Shown: positions 51,711 through 60,482 of the stretch, piece by piece | Numbering within the stretch: position 1 is the first letter of the stretch | Layout of the letters: each line of letters begins with the position of its first letter | Source: Roseateles amylovorans | Lineage (GTDB): Bacteria > Pseudomonadota > Gammaproteobacteria > Burkholderiales > Burkholderiaceae_C | NCBI RefSeq assembly: GCF_025398155.2 | Contig: NZ_CP104562.2 | Location: 4,278,001 to 4,342,000 of the forward strand | Reading direction: 5' to 3' | DNA: 64,000 nucleotides | Notes under the pieces: generated by a model | Databases searched by the model: none | Told to the model about the DNA's origin: nothing | Seen by the model: the letters and a program-made list of their open reading frames with translations, nothing else | Program-made: the position numbers and the translations under genes

Positions 51711-52919
51711 TCAGATCGCCTGCATCAGGGCCTGCATCACATCGTTCTCGGTGGACAACACCTTGGTGTTGGCCTGGTAGTTGCGCTGGGCGCTCATCAG
51801 GCTGACCAGCTCACCGGTGATGTCCACGTTCGATTGCTCCAATGCGCCGCCCGAGAGCTTGGCCGCCGCACCGGCACCGGGTCGCGAATACAGCGCCACG
51901 CCGCTCTCGACGCTGCTCTCCCAGCTGGTGTCGCTGATCGGCTTGAGCCCGCCCTCGTTGGCGAAGGTCGCCAGCGCCAGCGTGCCCACCACCTGCTTCT
52001 CGCCGTTGCTGTAGGCCGCCACCACCGAGCCGTCCTCGCTGATGCTGGTGCCGGTCAGGGTGCCGGCGGCATAGCCGTTGGTCTCGTTGGTCAGGGTGGT
52101 GGTGTCGCCGGCGAACTGGGTGGTGCCGGTGTAGTTGATGTCCAGCACCAGCGGCGCAGCGCCGTTGGCCGGTGCGGCATTGAGGGTCACCGTCGGGACG
52201 GCGGTCAACTGGCCCTGCGCATTGAAGTTCAGCGTCGCGCCGACACCGGCGGGCGCGGCGCCGTCAAAGCTGTAGTACGCATCCACCGTGCCGACGCCGG
52301 TCTTGACGAAGTACTGGGTCACGCTGTGCTTGGTGCCCAGCGAGTCGTAGATGACCGAGGTCGCCGAGCTGCTGTAGCTGCGGGAGTCGTCCTTGTCGAA
52401 CGGGGCGATGGCCGGCACGGTCCAGTCGGCACTGAGGTTGCCGTTGAAGGCCAGGGTGGAGCTGGGCTGTGCCGAGATCTGGCCGGTGGCGACCTTCAGA
52501 TCACCGAAGGCGCCCAGGCCGGCACCGGGCACCGGACGGCCGTTGGCATCCAGCACCGCGGCATAACCCTGCGCCTTGCGACCCAGCGTGTCCACCACGA
52601 AGCCGTCCTTGTCGACATTGAAGATGCCCACCCGGCTGAAGACGGTCTGCCCGGCATCATTGCGCACCGCGAAGAAGCCGCGCCCCTGGACCATCGCATC
52701 CATGCCGCGACCGGTGCTGAACAGACCGCCGCCGATCTGGATGCTCTGCGAGGTGGAGCTGGCCTCCACGCCGATGGCGTTGTTGTCCGCCACCATCGCC
52801 GAGAAGTTGGTCCGGCTGGCCTTGTAGCCGTAGGTGCCGGAGTTGGCGATGTTGTTGCTGATGGTGTCCAGGCTGGCGTTGACCGCATTGATGCCCGAGC
52901 GTGCGATTTCGAAACTCAT
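51711..52919 (-). CDS. flgE: Flagellar hook protein FlgE
   Basis: A 402-residue protein. MSFEIARSGINAVNASLDTI, SNNIANSGTYGYKASRTNFS at the start and SNVDITGELVSLMSAQRNYQ, ANTKVLSTENDVMQALM at the end flank the variable surface domains. It polymerises into the hook; length control comes from FliK (60482). Confidence 0.95.
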   Translation of the reverse strand: MSFEIARSGINAVNASLDTISNNIANSGTYGYKASRTNFSAMVADNNAIGVEASSTSQSIQIGGGLFSTGRGMDAMVQGRGFFAVRNDAGQTVFSRVGIFNVDKDGFVVDTLGRKAQGYAAVLDANGRPVPGAGLGAFGDLKVATGQISAQPSSTLAFNGNLSADWTVPAIAPFDKDDSRSYSSSATSVIYDSLGTKHSVTQYFVKTGVGTVDAYYSFDGAAPAGVGATLNFNAQGQLTAVPTVTLNAAPANGAAPLVLDINYTGTTQFAGDTTTLTNETNGYAAGTLTGTSISEDGSVVAAYSNGEKQVVGTLALATFANEGGLKPISDTSWESSVESGVALYSRPGAGAAAKLSGGALEQSNVDITGELVSLMSAQRNYQANTKVLSTENDVMQALMQAI

Positions 52920-53027
52920 GGTGATCTCCGGAAAGCTGGGTGGCGTGAGCCGTGAAGCGTGTGACGTGGAACTTCGAAGACGGAGCGTGCAGGGTCAGCG
53001 GCGCGCCGATGGCAAACAGGAACCGCG

Positions 53028-53687
53028 TCAGGACGACGCGCGGCCCTTGAACTGGGTGATGGCCTGGCTGGTGACTTCGCCGATGCCGGCGAGCTGCAGC
53101 ATCACGTTGCCGTCGGCGGCAAGGCGCACGCCGTCCAGGCGGGCCAGGGTTTCGACGGTGACCGCCTGCTTGTTCTCGGCCTCCACCCGCACGCTGTAGC
53201 GGCCGTTGGCCAGGCCGAGCTTGGCGGGATCCAGGGTGTAGGCCTGCTCGCCCATGCCCAGCGACCCCAGCGCCACCCGCTGCTCGCGACCATCGCTGCC
53301 GGTGAGCACCAGCACATTGCCGGGGCTGGACGAATCGAGGGTGAAGCGCAGGTTCACCGGCGCGCCCGAGAGCTGCACCGACGACACCGCCGCCTGCAGC
53401 GACGAGCCAACCTGCGCCCCCAGCGTCATCAGTTGCAGGCTGGCCAGCATGCCGGCGTTGGTCTGGCCCTGCGACGCCAGTTGCTGCATCGATTCGACCT
53501 GGCTGAGCTGGGTCAGCTGGCTCACGAACTGGGCCGGATCCTGCGGCGACAGCGGATCCTGGTTCTTGATCTGCGCCACCAGCAAGGTGGTGAACATGCT
53601 GCTCAGCTCGCCGTTGCCGGCCACGCTGTCGCTGGCTTTGGCGGCGGTGTGGCCGGTGCTGCTGGTCGTCTGGACGGCGTTGCTCAT
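53028..53687 (-). CDS. flgD: Flagellar hook-cap protein FlgD
   Basis: A 219-residue protein. N-terminal cap segment SMFTTLLVAQIKNQDPLSPQ, DPAQFVSQLTQLSQVESMQQ, then a Tudor/FN3-like hook-cap region. It caps the growing hook. Confidence 0.94.
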   Translation of the reverse strand: MSNAVQTTSSTGHTAAKASDSVAGNGELSSMFTTLLVAQIKNQDPLSPQDPAQFVSQLTQLSQVESMQQLASQGQTNAGMLASLQLMTLGAQVGSSLQAAVSSVQLSGAPVNLRFTLDSSSPGNVLVLTGSDGREQRVALGSLGMGEQAYTLDPAKLGLANGRYSVRVEAENKQAVTVETLARLDGVRLAADGNVMLQLAGIGEVTSQAITQFKGRASS

Positions 53688-53772
53688 GCGGGGCTCCGTG
53701 AGGCGGATGGGGGAACGACGGATGGAAATCGGTCGACGGAAAGGACGTTGGCGGACATGTCGACGGCGGTGC

Positions 53773-54198
53773 TCAGGCGTCGCCCAGCCGCAGCAGCGAC
53801 TGCTGCATCGACTTCACCCGCGACAGCACCTCCACATTGGTCTCGAAGGCGCGGGAGGCGGAGAGCATGTCGGTCATCTCGGCCACCGGGTTGACGTTGG
53901 GATAGAAAACCTCGCCGTTCTCGTTGGCCAGCGGGTTCTCCGGCTCATAGGCCTTGCGCAGCGGCTCCTGGCTCTCGACCACATCCAGCACCTGCACCCG
54001 GGCGCCCGGCAGTTGCTGCTCGCCCAGGCCTTCACGCGCCGCCAGCGCGGCGAACACCGGCTTGCGGGCGTGATAGGTGCTGTCCGGCGTTCCGGCGGCG
54101 GACTGCGCGTTGGCCAGGTTGCTGGCGATGGTGTTCAGACGCACCGTCTGGGCGGACATCGCCGAACCGGCGATCTGGCTGATCTGTTTGAAGGACAT
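53773..54198 (-). CDS. flgC: Flagellar proximal rod protein FlgC
   Basis: A 141-residue protein from the ATG at 54198. Motifs QISQIAGSAMSAQTVRLNTI, ASNLANAQSAAGTPDSTYHA and VNPVAEMTDMLSASRAFETN. The longer open frame to 54291 lacks rod-type sequence. Confidence 0.94.
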   Translation of the reverse strand: MSFKQISQIAGSAMSAQTVRLNTIASNLANAQSAAGTPDSTYHARKPVFAALAAREGLGEQQLPGARVQVLDVVESQEPLRKAYEPENPLANENGEVFYPNVNPVAEMTDMLSASRAFETNVEVLSRVKSMQQSLLRLGDA

Positions 54199-54287
54199 GG
54201 CGGTTCTCGGTGGACGGTCTAGATGGGCGGTCGGGATGGGCGGTTCTGGAGAGCGGTGAGGATGCGGATCGCTGCAGCAGCGCCGCG

Positions 54288-54662
54288 TCACTGCCCGCTG
54301 ATGGCCTTGGCCAGGCCCTTGAGCTTCATGTTCACGAAGGTCAGGCTGGTCTGGAACTCCATCGCGTTCTGCGCAAAGGCCGCCTGCTCCACGCCCAGCT
54401 CGACGGTGTTGCCGTCCTGCGCGGGGTGGTAGGGCACGCGGTACATCAGGTCCTGCCCACCGGTGTCCAGCGGCAGGTCGTCGACAAATCCATCGCCGCT
54501 GCCCAGCGCCGAGCGCAGGGAGGCTGCAAAATCGATGTCCCGTGCCTGGTAGCCCGGCGTGCTGACATTCGCCACGTTGGACGCCAGCACCTTGGTCCGC
54601 TCCGCGCGCAGGCGCAGGGCGTCGTCATGAATGCCGGTCGCCTTGCTGAAATCAATGCTCAT
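54288..54662 (-). CDS. flgB: Flagellar proximal rod protein FlgB
   Basis: A 124-residue protein. DFSKATGIHDDALRLRAERT, KVLASNVANVSTPGYQARDI and QTSLTFVNMKLKGLAKAISG. First gene of the flgBCDEFGHIJKL operon; its upstream 133 bp are shared with the divergent flgA and must hold both promoters, which could not be assigned. Confidence 0.94.
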   Translation of the reverse strand: MSIDFSKATGIHDDALRLRAERTKVLASNVANVSTPGYQARDIDFAASLRSALGSGDGFVDDLPLDTGGQDLMYRVPYHPAQDGNTVELGVEQAAFAQNAMEFQTSLTFVNMKLKGLAKAISGQ

Positions 54663-54795
54663 GCCTGTTCCCCTGTTGGCCTGTTGCTCGATGACCCGTG
54701 GTTGGATGACCCGCGGGTCGACATTCCGATGTGCGACGCGCGGATTCGCCTCGTCCGGTCATTTGCCTGCCCGCAGTCCGGGCCGCGGTCGCACG

Positions 54796-55506
54796 ATGAA
54801 GATGATTGATGGCCGCGTCCGCCGCAGCGCCCTGCTCGCCGGGCTGATGCTGGCCACCGGTGCGGCCTGGGCCGCTGCCGACCTCGATCAGCAGGTGCAG
54901 GACGTGGCCCGTCAGGCGCTGCTCGACCAGGCCCAGCAGGCCGGTCTGATCGCGCCCGAGGTGCAACTGACGCAGCCCGCGCCGCGCCGCCGCCCGACCT
55001 GCCCCGGCGACTGGGACATCACGGTGCAAGACACCCGCAGCCTGATGCGGCTGCGCCTGGTGGCCCGCTGCGCCGATGACGCCGCCCGCGTGCCGCCGCA
55101 GGACTTCCTGCTGCGCGCCAGCCTCAGCGCCGAGGTGCTGGTGATGGCTCAGCCGGTGGCCAGCGGCCAGCCGGTCGGCGAAGCAGAGGTGCAACTGCAA
55201 CGGCGCGACATCAGCCAGACGCCGGACGCGATCTCCAGCCTGGAAGCGGGACTGGCGGCACGCACCGGTCTCAAGCCCGGCCAGCTGCTGCAAAAGCGCC
55301 TGCTGGCCGCCGCGATCGTGGTGCGGCGCGGCGACACCGTGCGCATCCAGGCCCGCCGTGACGGCATCACCGTGGAAGGCCGCGGCGAAGCGCTGGAACA
55401 CGGCGCCCGACAGGGCGTGATCCGGGTGCGCAACGCCGCCAGCGGCCGCGTGATCCAGGCGCGCGTGCTGGAAGCCGGCCTGGTCGAACCCGCCGAGCTG
55501 CGCTGA
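54796..55506 (+). CDS. flgA: FlgA, periplasmic chaperone for P-ring assembly
   Basis: A 236-residue protein from the ATG at 54796. Sec signal RRSALLAGLMLATGAAWAAA, then a Cys-containing domain and the SAF/ChapFlgA domain (VLVMAQPVASGQPVGEAEVQ, GLKPGQLLQKRLLAAAIVVR, GDTVRIQARRDGITVEGRGE, ending VRNAASGRVIQARVLEAGLV). The only rightward flagellar gene here, divergent from flgB. Confidence 0.93.
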   Translation: MKMIDGRVRRSALLAGLMLATGAAWAAADLDQQVQDVARQALLDQAQQAGLIAPEVQLTQPAPRRRPTCPGDWDITVQDTRSLMRLRLVARCADDAARVPPQDFLLRASLSAEVLVMAQPVASGQPVGEAEVQLQRRDISQTPDAISSLEAGLAARTGLKPGQLLQKRLLAAAIVVRRGDTVRIQARRDGITVEGRGEALEHGARQGVIRVRNAASGRVIQARVLEAGLVEPAELR

Positions 55507-55679
55507 GCCAAGACCGGCCCCGCGGGCGCGACCCGGCAGCGCCGATTCTGGCGCGGCATTCGGGTTCCGAGGCGTCGTCGAGCGGCGGGCAACGCCGCTC
55601 AAGGCGGCGGCCCGGCGGCCCGTTGTCGCGCAGACCCGCAAGCGGGCCGCTGGCGTGATCGACCTGGCGAGGCGGGGAG

Positions 55680-56480
55680 TCATCGTGCGCCTCCCTGGAT
55701 CCGTGCCGCCACCCGCGCCAGTTTGTCGGCATAGGCCGGATCGGTCGCATAACCGCCGCGCTGCAGCGCCTGGCCATAGGCCCGTGCATCTGCACCGGTG
55801 CCGATCGCCGCCTGATAGCGGGTGTTGCCTTGAATCAGCTGGGCCAGGTCGTCGAACGACTGCGCCGGCGAGTCGTAGGCGCGAAAGCGCTGCTCGCGCC
55901 GCACCGCCAGGCCCTGCTCGATCTCGGTGGTCGCGGCCGACGTGACGCTTCCAGTCCACTGGGCGGACGCCTTGATGCCGAACAGGTTGTGGCTGCTCTC
56001 GCCACCCGCTCTGCGAATCGGCGATTGGCCCCATCCGGTCTCCAGCGCGGCCTGCGCGGTCAGCACCTCAGGCGCGACGCCCAGCCGGCTGGCGGCCTGG
56101 CGGGCGATCGGCATGAGCTCATCCACAAATGCTTGCCGCTGGGCTTCGCTCACGGCGGGCTCCTGGCCCGTCGCCGCAGTCACGGCCCCCAGGCCGCCGG
56201 GCGTCGACCCCGCAGCGCCCAGCAGCGCCACCTGCGCCCGCTGCCGGCTCCACAGACCTTCCGGGCTGAGGGACGCGGACACGGGTGCCGCCGCAGAGGC
56301 GGTGTCGCCTTGCTCGATGTAGCGGGTGACCTCCCGGTTCAGTTCCCGATACAGGCCGCCGAACGGCGCAGCGCTGGCCGCCCCGGTGCTGCTGCGCACC
56401 GCGCTGGCCTGCGTGGCCGGGCCGAAGCTCGGCAGCCCGGACAGGTCGGCGGCTCGCCAGTCAGGGTTGCGCATAGACAT
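55680..56480 (-). CDS. Flagellar peptidoglycan hydrolase (GH73 glucosaminidase), stand-alone FlgJ C-terminal half
   Basis: A 266-residue protein. The N-terminal ~110 residues are Ala/Ser-rich and lack the rod-cap domain. The GH73 domain (about 115-262) shows the catalytic Glu147 in AQAALETGWGQSP, SHNLFGIKA and the YDSPAQSFDDLAQLIQGNTR pattern. No Sec signal was seen, consistent with export through the flagellar apparatus as for FlgJ. Coded last in the motB-flgM-flgN direction and overlapping flgN by 20 bases. It would open the cell wall for the rod. Confidence 0.88.
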   Translation of the reverse strand: MSMRNPDWRAADLSGLPSFGPATQASAVRSSTGAASAAPFGGLYRELNREVTRYIEQGDTASAAAPVSASLSPEGLWSRQRAQVALLGAAGSTPGGLGAVTAATGQEPAVSEAQRQAFVDELMPIARQAASRLGVAPEVLTAQAALETGWGQSPIRRAGGESSHNLFGIKASAQWTGSVTSAATTEIEQGLAVRREQRFRAYDSPAQSFDDLAQLIQGNTRYQAAIGTGADARAYGQALQRGGYATDPAYADKLARVAARIQGGAR

Positions 56481-56925
56481 GCTCCTCGCGGCCCAGCAAT
56501 TGCTGCATCAAGGCCTGTTGCTCACTGATCAGTTCGCAGTTGCGCAGGTTGAGCGCCTTGCATTCGCTCAGGGCCGTCTCCAGCTGACGCCACAGGGTCA
56601 GCAGGGGCTCGGCCGCTGCATCGGGCAGCCGCTCGACCAGGGCGCGCAGATGCGTCGGTGTGCCACGGCCCAGCAGCGCCACCAGCAGTTCGTGGCGGCG
56701 CAGCCGGGTGACTTCGAATTCGTCCGACAGCGCCAGGATGGCCGCCGACAGCTCGCCCATCCGCACCGGGTCATGGGCCAGCGCGGCACCGAACTGGCCC
56801 TCCAGCAGCGCACGCAGTTCGCCGTAGCGACGCAGGTCGAGCCGAAGGCCTTCACGCAGATGCTGCAGCAGCACGGCGACGGTGCTCTCCGGTCCGCGGC
56901 GCATGGCGGTGCCCACCAAGCTCAC
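56461..56925 (-). CDS. flgN: FlgN, chaperone for hook-associated proteins
   Basis: A 154-residue helical protein from a GTG at 56925 that overlaps the flgM stop (GTGA). Family-like helices HLREGLRLDLRRYGELRALL and LREL-type C-terminal coil with LNLRNCELISEQQALMQQLL. Binds FlgK/FlgL before export. Confidence 0.8.
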   Translation of the reverse strand: MSLVGTAMRRGPESTVAVLLQHLREGLRLDLRRYGELRALLEGQFGAALAHDPVRMGELSAAILALSDEFEVTRLRRHELLVALLGRGTPTHLRALVERLPDAAAEPLLTLWRQLETALSECKALNLRNCELISEQQALMQQLLGREEHVYAQP

Positions 56926-57257
56926 GAGTGGCCTCCGTGAAAACGCTGGATCAGTTGGGCCAGGCGGTTCGCATCGAAGCGGATTTCGCCGTTGGCCAGC
57001 GCCTCGCGCAAGGCGGCCACCCGCACCGGATCCACCTCGGGCATGTCCGCCATCGCCGCCTGGGCCGGCTTCATCAAGTCGGTGGTCAGCGGCCCCGCCT
57101 GCAACGCCGGGCCGCCGGTCGTCGTCGGCGTGCTGACGCCATCGGCGCCTGCGGCGGAGGCCGTGCCGGAAACGGGCGCAGCAGCGGCAACGGGCGCTGC
57201 CGCACCGGCAGTGCTGCCATTGATCGGAGTCAACGGTCCTTGGCCAGACATCTTCAT
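56922..57257 (-). CDS. flgM: FlgM, anti-sigma-28 factor
   Basis: A 111-residue protein from the ATG at 57257 with AAAGGTGA upstream. The first half is Ala/Pro/Thr-rich and disordered; the C-terminal FlgM helices are VDPVRVAALREALANGEIRF, DANRLAQLIQRF. It holds FliA inactive until exported through the finished hook. It lies in the same direction as fliA with motA and motB between. Confidence 0.9.
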   Translation of the reverse strand: MKMSGQGPLTPINGSTAGAAAPVAAAAPVSGTASAAGADGVSTPTTTGGPALQAGPLTTDLMKPAQAAMADMPEVDPVRVAALREALANGEIRFDANRLAQLIQRFHGGHS

Positions 57258-57294
57258 ACGTTCACCTTTGGATCGGGTTCGCATCGCACCGCCC

Positions 57295-58254
57295 TCACTG
57301 CGGGGCCGACGCGGCTGCGCGGTGGAAACCCCGCAGCTGTTCGGTGGGTTCTTGGGGGTCGCGCCAGTCGCCGGCGCCGTACATGCGGGCCATGGCGCGG
57401 GACTGCGAGGCCGTGAGCAGCATCAATTCGATGCGGCGGTTGATCGGCGCGGTCGGCACCTGCGCATCCAGCGGCGCGGCCTCGGCCATGCCGCTGACCT
57501 GCAGCACGCTGCTCTCCGGCATGCCGCCCATCAGCAGCTCATGCCGGGCGGCCATGGCGCGGTGGCTGGACAGCGCCCAGTTCGAGAACGCGCCCGGCGA
57601 CTTGTCCTGATAGGCCGTGGCATCGGTGTGGCCCACGATCAGCAGTTGGTTGCGCACCTCCGCCAGCAGCGGTCCAAGCTTGCGCAACAGGGCCCGCAGG
57701 CGTGCGCTGGGCTGGGCGCTGCCGCGCTCGAACATGCCGCTGACCTCGGTGTCATGCAACTGCAGGCGCAGGCCCTGCGGCGTGACCGCGGTGCGCAGGT
57801 GGCCTTCCAGGCCCTCCTCCGCGGCGAGTCCGGCAATGCGCTTGGCCAAGGCCTGGAGTTGTTCCGGGGAATCGAGACTGGGCTTGCCGACGCGGGACTC
57901 GGCGATGCCCCGGGTCGGATCGCCGGGGTCCAGGGCCTCGCTGCGGGCGGGCACCGGATGGCGCTCGATCATGCTGCCGCGGGAGCCGGCCGCCATGGAA
58001 TTGGTCAGGCCCTGGCCGTCGTCGATCAGGTTGGCGCCGGCGTTCTGCAGCACCACCTGCAAGCGTTCGGCATTGCGCGCGGCCAGCAGCCACAGCACCA
58101 GGAACAGGCACAGCAGGGCCAGGCAGAAGTCGGCGAATGCGACCTTCCAGGCGCCGCCATGGGCCTCGTCCTCATGCTTGCGCGACACGCGCTTGACCAC
58201 GGTGGGGTGATCCCCACCGCGGACCGCCTTGCCGCCGACCAGTTCAGGCTGCAC
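57295..58254 (-). CDS. motB: MotB-type flagellar stator protein (LafU-like)
   Basis: A 319-residue protein from the GTG at 58254, preceded by AGGAG and overlapping the motA stop. One membrane span with the ion-carrying Asp42 (KVAFADFCLALLCLFLVLWL). OmpA-type peptidoglycan-binding domain: IVGHTDATAYQD and NWALSSHRAMAARHELLMGG with RRIELML. It anchors the stator to the wall. Confidence 0.93.
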   Translation of the reverse strand: MQPELVGGKAVRGGDHPTVVKRVSRKHEDEAHGGAWKVAFADFCLALLCLFLVLWLLAARNAERLQVVLQNAGANLIDDGQGLTNSMAAGSRGSMIERHPVPARSEALDPGDPTRGIAESRVGKPSLDSPEQLQALAKRIAGLAAEEGLEGHLRTAVTPQGLRLQLHDTEVSGMFERGSAQPSARLRALLRKLGPLLAEVRNQLLIVGHTDATAYQDKSPGAFSNWALSSHRAMAARHELLMGGMPESSVLQVSGMAEAAPLDAQVPTAPINRRIELMLLTASQSRAMARMYGAGDWRDPQEPTEQLRGFHRAAASAPQ

Positions 58255-59176
58255 GACGATCTCCTTCGCCCGGCACCCGGTCGGTGGCGCGGCGGCGCGG
58301 CGTGGTCTGTTCACTCTTGCCGCTGAGCGCCTCGATCCACGACTCCAGCTGCGCGAAGCTGGGCTTGATGTTGAGCTGCACCAGGCGACGGCCGGCATCG
58401 ATGGCCAGCAGCGGCGGCTTGCCCGCGACATGGGTCACCAGCACCACCTTGACCGATTCCAGCGAGGCCAGTTCCTCATGCACCAACTGCTTCATCATGT
58501 TGGACAGCGGGTCCAGCACGCCGTAGCAGAAGAAGATGCCGATGAAGGTGCCCACCATCGCCGCGGCGACCATGATGGCGATCTCGCCGGTGCCGGCACC
58601 GTCGGCGACCTGGTTCATCGCCATCACGATGCCCAGCACCGCCGCCAGGATGCCGAATCCCGGCATCGCCTCGGCGATCTTGTGCAGCGAGCGCGAAGGC
58701 TGGGTCAGCTCGTCCTGGATCGCCTCCAGCTCCTGCTCCAGCACCCCTTCGAGCTCATGCGCGCTGATCTTGCCCATGGCCATCAGGCGGAAGTTGTCCA
58801 CGATGAAGGCCAGCAGCTTGGGCTCGTTCAGGATCAAGGGATAGCGCTGAAAAAGCACGCTCTGCTGCGGTGCTTCCACATGAGCGTCCAGCGCCTTGAG
58901 GCCGCCGGCTGCGGCCTGCAGCAGCTCGTACATCAGCAGCAGCAGCTGGCGCTGGAATTCCTGGCCGTGGTGGTCACGCTTGACCAGCTTCTTGAGCTGC
59001 AACAGCATCTCCGACAGCACATGGCGCGGATTGCCCAGCACGATCGCGCCCAGGCCGGCACCCATGATGATCAGCAGTTCCACCGGCTGCCAGATGACCT
59101 TGAAGCTGCCGCCGTGCAGCATGAAGCCGCCGAAGACACAGCCGAGGATGATCAGAATTCCGATGAGGGGTTGCAT
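58244..59176 (-). CDS. motA: MotA-type flagellar stator channel (LafT-like)
   Basis: A 310-residue protein. Four spans: MQPLIGILIILGCVFGGFML, LLIIMGAGLGAIVLG, then AMPGFGILAAVLGIVMAMNQ and EIAIMVAAAMVGTFIGIFFC. A cytoplasmic loop between spans 2 and 3 carries charged residues that contact FliG. It forms the ion channel with MotB. Confidence 0.95.
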   Translation of the reverse strand: MQPLIGILIILGCVFGGFMLHGGSFKVIWQPVELLIIMGAGLGAIVLGNPRHVLSEMLLQLKKLVKRDHHGQEFQRQLLLLMYELLQAAAGGLKALDAHVEAPQQSVLFQRYPLILNEPKLLAFIVDNFRLMAMGKISAHELEGVLEQELEAIQDELTQPSRSLHKIAEAMPGFGILAAVLGIVMAMNQVADGAGTGEIAIMVAAAMVGTFIGIFFCYGVLDPLSNMMKQLVHEELASLESVKVVLVTHVAGKPPLLAIDAGRRLVQLNIKPSFAQLESWIEALSGKSEQTTPRRRATDRVPGEGDRRAA

Positions 59177-59201
59177 GTGTTGGTCCTGATGTCCCGGCCG
59201 T

Positions 59202-59915
59202 TCAGCCCTGTTGCAGGAAGGCGCGCATCTTGGCCAGCGCCGCCTTGTTGATCTGCGAGACCCGCGCCTCGGTGAGATCCAGCACCGCGGCGATCTCCTT
59301 GAGGCTGGCGTCGAATTCGTAATAGAGCTGGATGACCCGCTGCTCGCGTTCGTTGAGGGCCGACAAGGCCTGCGCGATCGAGCGGGTGACCATCAACTGC
59401 GCCTCCGGGCTGCGGTGGTCGCTGGGCAGTTGGGCCAGTTCCTCCACCAGCTCGTCGAAGCTGGCCAGTTCCTCGGCCACCTCGGCCTGCAGGAAGTCCT
59501 GGTAGGCCTGGGGTGTGAGCTGCAGGCGCTGCAGGATCTCGGCTTCGGTCGGCTCGCGGCCCAGCAGCCGGGTCAGCGCCCGCAGCGCATCGCGCAACTT
59601 GTGGCTGCCTTGACGCACGGTGCGCGGACGCCAGTCCTGGCGGCGCAGTTCGTCCAGGATGGCACCGCGCACCCGCAGCGCAGCGAACGGACCGAAGCCC
59701 CCATCCGGCTGGCCATAGCGACGCAGGGCTTCCAGCAGGCCCATCAGGCCGATCTGCTCCATGTCCTCGCGGTCCATCACCGCACTGGCCTGCGCCGAGA
59801 GCTGCCGCACCACGCGCTTGACCAGCGGCGCGTACTCGCGCAGCGTGCGCTGCTCGAGGTCGGCGCTCAGGCCCGCGGTGGCGGCGGCTCCCCATTCGGC
59901 GTAGGCGTGTTGCAC
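59202..59915 (-). CDS. fliA: Flagellar sigma factor FliA (sigma-28; LafS-like)
   Basis: A 237-residue sigma factor. Region 2 in EYAPLVKRVVRQLSAQ and MDREDMEQIGLMGLLEALRR, region 3 around FAALRVRGAILDELRRQDW, and region 4 HTH in ALSALNEREQRVIQLYYEFD, LTEARVSQINKAALAKMRAF. It drives late flagellar genes, probably including flagellin and stator genes; its anti-sigma FlgM is coded downstream. Confidence 0.94.
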   Translation of the reverse strand: MQHAYAEWGAAATAGLSADLEQRTLREYAPLVKRVVRQLSAQASAVMDREDMEQIGLMGLLEALRRYGQPDGGFGPFAALRVRGAILDELRRQDWRPRTVRQGSHKLRDALRALTRLLGREPTEAEILQRLQLTPQAYQDFLQAEVAEELASFDELVEELAQLPSDHRSPEAQLMVTRSIAQALSALNEREQRVIQLYYEFDASLKEIAAVLDLTEARVSQINKAALAKMRAFLQQG

Positions 59916-59936
59916 GTGTGCGCTCCTGACGTCCGG

Positions 59937-60482
59937 TCACTCGATGATCAGCTTGCCGATCAGCGCTTCGGCGAAGGGCGGATCGCGCCGATCGGCGGCA
60001 TAGCTGTCGGCATAGGCCTTGTTGAGCAGCCGGGCGAAGTCCTCGACGCTCATCGCCTGGGCGCTCTCCACCGTGTGCACCGACAGCGCCTTGACGGCGA
60101 TGGTGCGCAGCAGCGCCAGATGCTCCTTGGTGCGCTTCTCCTGCTCCGGCAGGGCCTTGAACACGATGTCCACCGCCAGGTAGTGCGACACCGCCGACCC
60201 ATTGGGGCCGCGCAGCATCACCAGCACCTTGTCCAGAGTGATGTACTTGTAGTCGGGCGCGGGCTCGGTCTTCGCCTCGGTCTCGGCGGCAGCAGCAGCG
60301 GCATCCGCCTTGCCGTCCTGGCCCGCCGCGCGGGCGCCGGCCTTGATCTTGGCCGACTGCCACCACCACACCGATGCACCGGCGCCACCGGCCGCCAACA
60401 GGGCCACGGCGGCCGTCAGCGCGATCAGCTTGGTTTTGTTCTTCATCTGGGTGTCCTCGGGTTCTGTGGCCGTGACCGGCAT
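59937..60482 (-). CDS. fliL: FliL, basal-body/stator-associated protein (LafF-like)
   Basis: Up to 181 residues; the ATG at 60482 overlaps the fliK stop as TGATG. The ATG at 60446 (MKNKTKLIALTAAVALLAAG), with its own GAGG site, is the alternative. One N-terminal span, an Ala/Glu linker and a stomatin-like periplasmic domain (YKYITLDKVLVMLRGPNGSA, YLAVDIVFKAL). It supports stator function. Confidence 0.88.
   Translation of the reverse strand: MPVTATEPEDTQMKNKTKLIALTAAVALLAAGGAGASVWWWQSAKIKAGARAAGQDGKADAAAAAAETEAKTEPAPDYKYITLDKVLVMLRGPNGSAVSHYLAVDIVFKALPEQEKRTKEHLALLRTIAVKALSVHTVESAQAMSVEDFARLLNKAYADSYAADRRDPPFAEALIGKLIIE

Noticed and set aside
54663..54795. Sigma-54 or sigma-28 promoter between flgB and flgA
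   Set aside because: A TTGGCCTGTTGC stretch looks similar to the -24/-12 pattern, but the GG to GC spacing is wrong.
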